Part shown: piece by piece, positions 1 through 5,596 of the stretch
Layout of the letters: every line of letters starts with the position of its first letter
Position numbering within the stretch: position 1 is the stretch's first letter
Source: Kiritimatiellia bacterium
GTDB lineage: Bacteria > Verrucomicrobiota > Kiritimatiellia > RFP12 > UBA1067
Length of the DNA: 22,514 nucleotides
Assembly: GCA_017405115.1 (NCBI GenBank)
Contig: JAFRBA010000207.1
Coordinates: 1-22,514, forward strand
Direction of reading: 5' to 3'
Program-made: the position numbers and the translations under genes
Notes under the pieces: generated by a model
What the model saw: the letters and a program-made list of their open reading frames with translations, nothing else
Database searches by the model: none
Told to the model about the DNA's origin: nothing

Positions 1-42
1 CGCGCCTGTCATGGTCGGTGTCGGCCATGCCGAATGTAAACT

Positions 43-1068
43 TTATCCAATGAAACATGGCTTGCCGTCGCAAACGGCGGCAAATGGCGCAACTCGCCCA
101 GAGGAAGATTTCCTGATAATCCTAATTTCCTGATAACCCGAGCGGAGCGAGCCGCGAAGCGGGCTCAATGCGGGGTGCGCGCCCGCCCTACCGACGGTCT
201 GGGCGGGTGTCGGGGCGCTCGGTGATCGCCCCCTACCGGCGGCGGACGCGATGGGGGCATCCTGCGACGACGAGGGTGTCGTCGCTACGTCGGGCAAGGC
301 AAGCGAGGCAAGGCGCTGCTCGACAAGAGTCTTCTTCAGCCCGTCGAGTTCGCCTCCATCCATTGCCTTGCGGTAGTAGTTCGCCGCTCGCTCGCGGAAG
401 AACTGCTCAACGCCCGCATAGCTAGGCTCGTAGCTCCACCAGAAGTCGCCGAGCTCCGCCGCGCGCGCCGTGCCGTCAGTTTCGCCCTTCGTCCATTTGC
501 CGACGTCGCCGCTAACCTTCGAGAACTCCCTGAGTGCCTTTTTCCAGTCTCCGCCAAGTGCCAGCGCCTCGGCATATTGGCGCCGGGTGGGGTCCGTGCT
601 AATCTGCCTTAACTGCACCGCGAGCTTACGAGCGTCCTTTGCGGCCTTGACCTGCGCCTGCGCAAGCAAAAGCTGCGACTGGAGACGCGGTGCCTTCCGG
701 GCGTTCTCGCGACCAAGCGCGGACGAGATGACGTCTGCGATGTCGGACGGCGGGACGCCCCCGATCTTAGACTTGAGCAGATCGACGGTGTCGGCCGCCT
801 TTCCGAATTCGCCGCCCCTGACATAATAGTTCACCGCCCCACGCAAAAAGAGGTATTTGACGGCTTCGCCTGTCGCCGACTCAGAATATTGTATGGAAAT
901 CTGGGCAACCTCGGCGGCGGTTTTCGTCTTGGCCTTGAACTCAGCCATCACAGGCTTCATCAGCTCCGCAACAAGCGGCCTTGCTTCGGCAAGTTCCTGT
1001 TTGGTGGGGTAGGCAACGGCAATTCCTGCGACGAGCGATGCTATTGCCGCGAATCCAAACTTCTTCAT
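43..1068 (-). CDS. Secreted helical protein of unknown function, repeat-derived C-terminal tail
   Basis: A 341 aa protein of unknown function. I chose the ATG at 1068 over longer in-frame starts because it opens a clear signal peptide (MKKFGFAAIASLVAGIAVA, cut before Tyr20) and a purine-rich stretch precedes it. Residues 20 to about 255 are helix-rich with no cysteines. Residues 209-245 carry a double tryptophan followed by ERAANYYRKAM and LDGLKK, a pattern I associate with exported proteins of Planctomycetes and Verrucomicrobia, often linked to SUMF1 or LamG domains; that link is from memory and weak. From about residue 255 the chain turns to Ser/Pro/Ala/Gly/Arg-rich sequence encoded by three hairpin repeats and other palindromes, so the native C-terminus was probably near there and the tail added by repeat insertion. 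It is the last minus-strand gene of the left block, with its own -10 box about 230 bp upstream. Confidence 0.65.
   Translation of the reverse strand: MKKFGFAAIASLVAGIAVAYPTKQELAEARPLVAELMKPVMAEFKAKTKTAAEVAQISIQYSESATGEAVKYLFLRGAVNYYVRGGEFGKAADTVDLLKSKIGGVPPSDIADVISSALGRENARKAPRLQSQLLLAQAQVKAAKDARKLAVQLRQISTDPTRRQYAEALALGGDWKKALREFSKVSGDVGKWTKGETDGTARAAELGDFWWSYEPSYAGVEQFFRERAANYYRKAMDGGELDGLKKTLVEQRLASLALPDVATTPSSSQDAPIASAAGRGRSPSAPTPAQTVGRAGAHPALSPLRGSLRSGYQEIRIIRKSSSGRVAPFAAVCDGKPCFIG
108..136. repeat. Direct repeat, 12 bp unit in two copies
   Basis: ATTTCCTGATAA occurs at 108-119 and again at 125-136, a period of 17 bp. It lies inside the repeat-derived 3' end of the secreted protein gene, just beside the hairpin cluster. 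It may be a duplication left by an insertion. Confidence 0.6.
170..288. repeat. Cluster of three short hairpin elements
   Basis: Three copies of the hairpin family lie in a row. At 170-192 the stem GCGGG/CCCGC is followed by CCTACC. At 212-237 the stem GGGGCG/CGCCCC is followed by CTACC. At 264-288 the stem GCGACGAC/GTCGTCGC has loop GAGGGT and is followed by TAC. They are translated as the tail of the minus-strand secreted protein gene. The first two have short stems and larger loops than the copies near 3 kb, so they may be decayed or older. Confidence 0.55.
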
Positions 1069-1430
1069 CCGATTTTCCCTTTCTTCGTTCTTGGCCTTTC
1101 TGCGGCAACGCCCGAACGAAACAAGAACGTCCCCGCAGCGTGATCCGCAGAGGCGACTGGTATGCCCGAAAGGAAACGCGACGCGGGGACAAAACCGACA
1201 AGACACGCCCAAAGGACGCGCCAAGACGATCTGCCTTTGCGTTGTGCCATCCCTTCAAGATGATTACCAGTCTTCCTGCGGTTTGACAGCGGACGGTATT
1301 ATAGCAAAATCTCGCAGTCTAGTGCGGAAGAATCGCTAGTCATGCCGACCGCCGTCGCCCATCGGACAACCAGCCGCTTAACAACTATATACGCACGCGG
1401 CGCAGAAAAATTAGGCGGGAAATAAAATAC
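1069..1430. other. Intergenic region upstream of the secreted protein gene
   Basis: About 360 bp between the sigma-factor stop and the secreted protein start. It holds one likely minus-strand -10 box (1298-1303), and a hairpin element abuts it at 1431. I see no convincing ORF, tRNA or terminator in the remainder. The minus-strand transcript would carry a leader of about 220 nt, long enough for a structured leader, but I could not recognise one. Confidence 0.5.
1298..1303 (-). promoter_or_regulatory. Extended -10 promoter for the secreted protein gene
   Basis: Minus-strand TTGCTATAATACCG gives a perfect TATAAT preceded by TGC (extended -10). The same CTATAATACCG string occurs in the plus-strand promoter at 15759. 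No good -35 hexamer is visible at 16-18 bp. It is the only strong -10 match between the sigma factor and this gene. Confidence 0.5.
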
Positions 1431-1456
1431 GGTCGCGCGGGACGCGTAACCCTACC
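1431..1456. repeat. Short hairpin element overlapping the sigma-factor stop codon
   Basis: Plus-strand stem GGTCGCGCG, loop GGA, right stem CGCGTAACC, tail CTACC. The stem has one mismatch and one G-T pair. The tail, read on the minus strand as GGTAG, contains the TAG stop codon of the sigma factor (1452-1454), so the element appears to define the end of that gene. Confidence 0.7.
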
Positions 1457-2117
1457 GAGCATACTGCTCTTCCACTGCGGCGATCATGCGGTCAAGGCGG
1501 TGCTTGAGCTGGCGAAGATTGTTCACGGTCATGCCGTGTCGAGCGGCGACTTCGACGGCAGGCTGCCCTTCCAAGGCATATTCGCGGTATGCGGAGACAG
1601 TGCGCCTTTCGAGCATCGTGCGGTTGAGGACGTGTTCGACGGCGGCATTGTGGCGGGCGAGAGCAAGGCGCATGTCAACGATTGCGGCAGGGTCGGGACA
1701 TGAAGAGGGAAGGCCGTCGGGTGCGACGGGAGGGACGCGCTCCTGCGTGTCCGTTGCGGCCGCAGAGGACTGCGACCCTCCCATTGTGGCGGCGTAGGGG
1801 CACGCCGCCCTGCCGGGGCGCGCCATCTCGCGGCGGTGGCGGTCTATGAGAAGCCGCCGCACCATCGCCGCTAGGTAGTTCCTGAAGCGTCCCTTCTCTC
1901 GCTTGTATTCTCCCTTGCGCAGGACATTGACGAGCCTGATGAATATGTCCTGAATGATGTCATCGGCATCCGCCGCGCTGACGGTGCCGGATTGTGCGAT
2001 GTACAGGCGAATCACGGGCTCGTAGAGTTCCGCGAACTTCGTCCATTCGGCGGCATCGTCGCCGTCGGCGTATTCGGCGATCTTTCTGAGAAGAGTTTGT
2101 GGGGTGTCGGGGAGCAT
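1452..2117 (-). CDS. ECF-type sigma-70 factor with repeat-filled linker
   Basis: A 221 aa RNA polymerase sigma factor of the extracytoplasmic-function type. Residues 24-97 form sigma region 2, including ADADDIIQDIFIRL and the region 2.3/2.4 stretch with RFRNYLAAMVRRLLIDRHRR. Residues about 150-221 form region 4 with the helix-turn-helix VEVAARHGMTVNNLRQLKHRL. The linker (about 98-142) is unusually long; part of it is encoded by two hairpin repeats (1758-1782, 1788-1814), and the stop codon lies in a third. The gene lies 40 bp downstream of the kinase gene, and that whole gap is a heptamer array, so there is no Shine-Dalgarno sequence before the ATG. Pairing of ECF factors with Hanks-type kinases is known in Planctomycetes; control by the adjacent kinase is my inference. 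Confidence 0.88.
   Translation of the reverse strand: MLPDTPQTLLRKIAEYADGDDAAEWTKFAELYEPVIRLYIAQSGTVSAADADDIIQDIFIRLVNVLRKGEYKREKGRFRNYLAAMVRRLLIDRHRREMARPGRAACPYAATMGGSQSSAAATDTQERVPPVAPDGLPSSCPDPAAIVDMRLALARHNAAVEHVLNRTMLERRTVSAYREYALEGQPAVEVAARHGMTVNNLRQLKHRLDRMIAAVEEQYAR
1758..1782. repeat. Short hairpin element inside the sigma-factor linker
   Basis: Plus-strand left stem GGCCGCAG, loop AGGA, right stem CTGCGACC, tail CTCCC. Seven of eight positions pair canonically and one is G-T or A-C depending on the strand. The loop and tail match the copies at 2945 and 3042, but the stem sequence is different. Confidence 0.65.
1788..1814. repeat. Short hairpin element inside the sigma-factor linker
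   Basis: Plus-strand left stem GGCGGCGT, right stem ACGCCGCC, tail CTGCC, with a loop containing GGGG. It is nearly the same stem as the copy at 2945-2971. On the minus strand it encodes part of PGRAACPYAA in the sigma factor. Confidence 0.7.
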
Positions 2118-2121
2118 AGTG

Positions 2122-2177
2122 GTTAGTGGTTAGTCGTTAGTGGTTAGTGGCTTGTCGTTAGTGGCTGGGGGCTAGTT
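2122..2177. repeat. Heptanucleotide array between kinase and sigma factor
   Basis: Eight consecutive 7 bp units related to GTTAGTG (variants GTTAGTC, GCTTGTC, GCTGGGG, GCTAGTT). The array covers the last codons and stop of the kinase gene, the whole intergenic gap and the place where the sigma-factor ribosome binding site should be. Confidence 0.75.
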
Positions 2178-3969
2178 GCGGGCCGATGCAGATGCGGATG
2201 AAGCCGGAAGGCTCTTTCATCAGCAGCCACCGCTGGAACTGGAACTGTCGGCTGAGGTTCAAAGCTCCCGTGCGGAGCGGGTCGATTTCCTCTGGCGCGT
2301 AAGAGATGGCGGTCGCGGCGGTTTTTGTGCCGACGCGCCCATCGACGGTATCGAGCACCGCCTGCTCGGTGTCGGTCCAAAGCGTCGCGAGGCCAAAAGA
2401 GTGGGGAACGGGGAACGGGGAATGGGGCAGTAGGCGGAGGTCGTTGCGGGGAGGCAAGCCTGCGGATTCCAAGAGACGATTCGTTTCCCTGTTGTCGCGG
2501 TAGACGTCTAGGTCGTCGGGCATTCTTTCGCCGCCCTCGCGGATTGCATACTCGAGCTCGGCCTCCGTCGGCAGACGAAACACGTAGCCGTCTGGAAGCG
2601 TCTGCCCATATTTCATGTTTAGCCGCTGGATGTACTCGCGCACCATGCCCCCCTGCATTTTGCAGGCCACAATCATGTTCGTGAACGTCGTCTCCATTGC
2701 CTTTGCCAATTCATCGCGCTCCGCGTTTGGAAACCCAAGCCGAAGCTGCCTTGCAGTCACGGGAGTCGCGGCAATCCAGAACGGGCGGGTAATCGTCACC
2801 TTGTGGCATGTGGACTTGTCGAGGTTCGACATCATGAACGTCCCTGCCGGACACGCGCAGAAATCCATTTCAACGCCGTTCCCGAGATCGAGCGATTTTA
2901 CAAGCGGCGTGGCGAAGGACGGCGGAAGGGAAAAGGAATGAGACGGCGGCGTGAGGACACGCCGCCCTACCGTGAAAGCGATGCCAACGACAATGAGCGC
3001 AACGGTCGCGGCAACAAGCGAGATCCTCCAGATGCGGCGGCGGTCACGCGGGACGCGTGACCCTACCTGCGGCGGCTTCGTCGAGGCCGCCCTGTCGGCG
3101 ACGTTGAGCAACTTCGGCAACTCATTGCGCCAGAATCCCGGAAATGGCGCAAGCAAGTCGAGCGCGTTTGTGCCAGGCTCATACCACATTCCCGTAAGCA
3201 GGCGAAAAAATGCGACGCCGAGCGCGTAGCCGTCAGTCGCAGCCGTCGCGGGCGCTCCGGCGCGAATCTCCGGCGGAATGTAGAAGTACGTTCCCATCAC
3301 GGGGCGCGTTCCCGTCGTCTCGCCGGTCACAAGCGTGGATTCAACGCCAACCTCGGCCTTGAGTTTTCCATCGATTATGCGTGAGACGCCAAAGTCCGCA
3401 AGCCTTGCGTGTCCGTCTCTGTCGATGAGGATGTTTTCGAGTTTCACGTCGCGGTGGACGACTCCGCACCTGTGCAGATAGTCGAGCGCAGACTTTGTCT
3501 CTGCGAACCACGTCCGTAGCTGCGCGTCGCCGATTCCGCCTTCTTTTCGCGCGTTTTCAAGCGTCCTCGCCTTCCCGTCCGCGTCAAGCACAAGATCCAT
3601 CGCGAACCACGCGCGGCCGCTTTCTCCGTCGATCCCGCAGTCGTGAACGCGGACGATGTTCGGGTGGTAGAGCGTTTTAAGAAGCCGAGCCTCGGCCATG
3701 AAACGGTTTCGCAGGAAACGACTCTGCTTCTCGTCGCGGAACACCTTGACGGCAAGTCTGCGTCCGTCGGTAGCCTCGGCCTCGTAGACCTCGGACATCC
3801 CGCCTCTACCAAGCAAACGCCCGATTCTGTACGGCATGTCAGCCATCGGCCCCCATTCCCCGTCAGTGGCGTTGCCGCGGTCGCAGTTGGCCATGCCTCC
3901 CTGGACGCGAAGGTCTATTCGCATGCGTTCAAGGAAGCCTCCGCTGCCGATATCCCACCAAGGTTTCAT
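2158..3969 (-). CDS. Membrane Ser/Thr protein kinase fused to a SUMF1/FGE-like extracytoplasmic domain
   Basis: A 603 aa Hanks-type kinase. The kinase domain (about 46-290) shows the glycine loop GRGGMSEVYEA, Lys75, catalytic HRDVKLEN (Asp174), DFG (192-194) and GTYFYIPPE. A hydrophobic segment at about 314-334 spans the membrane. Residues about 360-595 match a formylglycine-generating-enzyme (SUMF1) fold: GNGVEMDFCACPAGTFMM, RLPTEAELEYA (465-475) and a terminal GFIRICIGP. The FGE catalytic cysteines are not evident, so this part is probably a sensor or binding domain. Hairpin repeats encode residues about 301-309 and 334-342, one on each side of the membrane segment; a heptamer array lies at about 514-523. 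The start is uncertain: ATG 3969 gives 45 residues before the kinase fold, while ATG 3846 is an alternative. The ECF sigma factor follows directly and is the likely partner or target. Confidence 0.85.
   Translation of the reverse strand: MKPWWDIGSGGFLERMRIDLRVQGGMANCDRGNATDGEWGPMADMPYRIGRLLGRGGMSEVYEAEATDGRRLAVKVFRDEKQSRFLRNRFMAEARLLKTLYHPNIVRVHDCGIDGESGRAWFAMDLVLDADGKARTLENARKEGGIGDAQLRTWFAETKSALDYLHRCGVVHRDVKLENILIDRDGHARLADFGVSRIIDGKLKAEVGVESTLVTGETTGTRPVMGTYFYIPPEIRAGAPATAATDGYALGVAFFRLLTGMWYEPGTNALDLLAPFPGFWRNELPKLLNVADRAASTKPPQVGSRVPRDRRRIWRISLVAATVALIVVGIAFTVGRRVLTPPSHSFSLPPSFATPLVKSLDLGNGVEMDFCACPAGTFMMSNLDKSTCHKVTITRPFWIAATPVTARQLRLGFPNAERDELAKAMETTFTNMIVACKMQGGMVREYIQRLNMKYGQTLPDGYVFRLPTEAELEYAIREGGERMPDDLDVYRDNRETNRLLESAGLPPRNDLRLLPHSPFPVPHSFGLATLWTDTEQAVLDTVDGRVGTKTAATAISYAPEEIDPLRTGALNLSRQFQFQRWLLMKEPSGFIRICIGPQLAPSH
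2403..2430. repeat. Heptanucleotide array inside the kinase gene
   Basis: Four tandem 7 bp units, GGGGAAC, GGGGAAC, GGGGAAT, GGGGCAG (plus strand). They encode PHSPFPVPHS-like residues in the SUMF1-like domain. As the unit is not a multiple of three, gain or loss of one copy would shift the frame. Confidence 0.7.
2945..2971. repeat. Short hairpin element inside the kinase gene, C-terminal side of the membrane segment
   Basis: Plus-strand left stem GGCGGCGTG, loop AGGA, right stem CACGCCGCC, tail CTACC. The 9 bp stem is perfect. On the minus strand it encodes VGRRVLTPP just after the transmembrane helix. At 27 bp it preserves the reading frame. Confidence 0.8.
3042..3067. repeat. Short hairpin element inside the kinase gene, N-terminal side of the membrane segment
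   Basis: Plus-strand left stem GGTCACGCG, loop GGA, right stem CGCGTGACC, tail CTACC. The 9 bp stem is perfect and differs in sequence from the copy at 2945. On the minus strand it encodes VGSRVPRD between the kinase domain and the transmembrane helix. Confidence 0.8.
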
Positions 3970-4009
3970 TCATCAAGTCTTGTCGCTGGTTTCACCGCTG
4001 CATGAACGA

Positions 4010-4015
4010 ATTATA
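4010..4015 (-). promoter_or_regulatory. Extended -10 promoter for the kinase-sigma unit
   Basis: Minus-strand TTGTGGTATAATTCG gives a perfect TATAAT with TGG in front (extended -10). No strong -35 is visible. Transcription would begin near 4003, about 34 nt before the kinase ATG at 3969, and exactly at an ATG-CAG-CGG-TGA minicistron (3992-4003). Confidence 0.55.
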
Positions 4016-4096
4016 CCACAAAACCGCGCAGTTCACCTGTGCCTTGTCGCTACAGCTTAGGGTGCGAATTCATGTCCGAGTCCGGTCTTGTGATAA

Positions 4097-4468
4097 TGCT
4101 CGAATGTTCACGGCCGCCCATTGACTATGCCGAGTTGGTTTGATATCATACGCGCACAAGTTCAAGTGGACAATGCAAGATCAAGAGAAGGCAGGACCGA
4201 GTTCCATGTCACGAAGGAGACGATCGCGCACTTCCAGGAGGCCGAAGCTCACCAGTTCGATGGCGTGACCGACGACGACCGGCCGCTTTGCCACGGGCTT
4301 TTCGGCGTCGAAGACACCATACTCGCCTCACAGACGCGACCCGTCTTCGAGCAGCACTATCCGGGAATGTCGCATACCTTTCCCGGCGGGCACCGCATGA
4401 ATACGCAGGTCGTAACGCATACGCTCCTCCCGTACATCAGGTCATTGAACGTCTTTTCGCCCTTCTAA
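4097..4468 (+). pseudogene. C-terminal fragment of a YqiA/YcfP-like alpha/beta hydrolase
   Basis: Open from 4097 after an in-frame stop at 4094; possible starts are TTG 4121 or ATG 4127. The chain reads EGRTEFHVTKETI, then HQFDGVTDDDRP, then HGLFGVEDTI, and finally FPGGHRMN followed by LLPYI. This order matches what I recall of the C-terminal half of YqiA/YcfP-type esterases, where the LFG-x-x-D and GGHR segments carry the acid and histidine of the catalytic triad. The N-terminal half, with the HG oxyanion motif and the G-x-S-x-G nucleophile elbow, is missing and I cannot find it in the 90 bp upstream. It is therefore probably a dead remnant; alternatively it is a small standalone ORF. It is the only plus-strand coding trace in the left 15 kb and sits alone between two minus-strand units. 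The rest of the 4016-4555 interval shows nothing else. Confidence 0.45.
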
Positions 4469-4555
4469 AGCGGCCCATGATCATCGCCATGTCAAATCCG
4501 CGGAACGCGTCCATCGACACGAGACGCCACGCGCACGCCCTGGTGCCGACAGGGG

Positions 4556-5557
4556 TCACTTGTCGCCGTCTGTGATGAGTTCGTAGGTGGAGCCGTCGAA
4601 GGACACGTCAACGCCGCCGCACAGGAGCGCGGTGAGCTGCACGGAGTTCAGCCCGCCCCTTCCCTTCGCCATCAGCATCTTCTCGACATGCCCGTCCGCA
4701 AAGGCGACATGCGCGCAGTAGCGCTTTCCGCTTCTGTGGTTGAAGTGTATCGCCTCGGCCGTTCCGCCCCAGTCGGAGTTGTAGTCCTTGCCGTTGACGC
4801 TAGCCTTGTACTGCAGAACGCAGTCCACCAGCTCCGTGTCGTTGCCCGTGGCGTAGGCGGAGTCTTCGGAGACCTCGTTCGCCGAGTCGCTTGCGTTGGG
4901 GATGGCGAACGGCAGCTCGGAGAAGAGAATCTTCCTGTCGAGGCGGGTGGAATGCATAGACACCGTGCCGGCGTGCTCAGTGGTCGCGGCCTTGGACCCC
5001 TGCGTCCAGTCGTAGCCGAAGTAGGCGCTCATCGCATAGCTGAACCGCGCGGTCACTGCGTGCCTCTTGGCCTGGATCGCGTGCGCCGGGCAGACGTACG
5101 TCTCGCGGTTCTGGCCAACCCACCTCCAGAGCGCGCCGTTCGTTATGGCGAAGGTGGTGTCTTCATCGTCGGTGCAGAAGGCGCTGATGTTCGAGCATTT
5201 CTGGAAGCTTCTGGCCGGGCCGCCGCGCGTTCCGTGGGTGTAGTACTCGTCGTTCTTGGAGAGCCAGCTGATCCAGCCGACGTTCTCCTTGAAATACGAC
5301 TTGCCCTCGCCATCGACGCCAATCGCCGCATGGCTGCCCGCGTAGGGATAGAACCCGTATTTGTTGCTTGCGGCGTAGCTTATCGCCCCCTGCGCGAGGT
5401 TGCGCATGTTGGAGAGGCACTTGGCGGCCCGTGCGGCCTCCGTGCCGCCTGAGAAGCTCGCCAGGAGAACCCCGGCGAGTATTCCGATGATGGCGACCAC
5501 GACGAGGAGCTCGACGAGCGTGAAGCCACTGCGCGGCATTGCTTTCTGGTTTCTCAT
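4556..5557 (-). CDS. Pilin-like protein with H-X-DG processing-associated C-terminus
   Basis: A 333 aa prepilin. The leader MRNQKAMPRSG is cut before Phe12 of FTLVELLVVVAIIGILAGVLL, with Glu at mature position 5. The body has the look of the large planctomycete/verrucomicrobial pilin family: a conserved cysteine after the helix (AKCLSNMRNLAQG), a CPAH segment and a C-terminal HVAFADGHVEKM, the H-X-DG signature that gives the family its name. It follows the GspK-like gene by 39 bp with no -10 box in the gap, and a GGGGGCGG stretch lies close upstream of the ATG, so it is probably the last gene of the same operon. It could instead be a separate lineage of pilin recruited to the end of the cluster, because its C-terminal half differs from all the upstream genes. 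Confidence 0.85.
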   Translation of the reverse strand: MRNQKAMPRSGFTLVELLVVVAIIGILAGVLLASFSGGTEAARAAKCLSNMRNLAQGAISYAASNKYGFYPYAGSHAAIGVDGEGKSYFKENVGWISWLSKNDEYYTHGTRGGPARSFQKCSNISAFCTDDEDTTFAITNGALWRWVGQNRETYVCPAHAIQAKRHAVTARFSYAMSAYFGYDWTQGSKAATTEHAGTVSMHSTRLDRKILFSELPFAIPNASDSANEVSEDSAYATGNDTELVDCVLQYKASVNGKDYNSDWGGTAEAIHFNHRSGKRYCAHVAFADGHVEKMLMAKGRGGLNSVQLTALLCGGVDVSFDGSTYELITDGDK

Positions 5558-5596
5558 TCCACCGCCCCCTTTTCCCTTTTCCTTTTTACTTCTTCT

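Noticed and set aside
21..33. Small TCGGC/GCCGA hairpin just after the secreted protein stop as a terminator
   Set aside because: Stem too short with a 3-base loop and no T-run.
1283..1302. Plus-strand TTGACA followed by TATTAT
   Set aside because: Spacing is only 8 bp and no plus-strand gene follows; the overlapping minus-strand TATAAT fits better.
1258..1430. Possible tRNA or structured RNA in the long leader
   Set aside because: No cloverleaf, T-loop or known riboswitch signature could be recognised by eye.
4500..4556. Possible terminator after the last pseudopilin gene (CCCTG/CAGGG stem)
   Set aside because: Five-base stem with a 7-base loop and no T-run; too weak to call.
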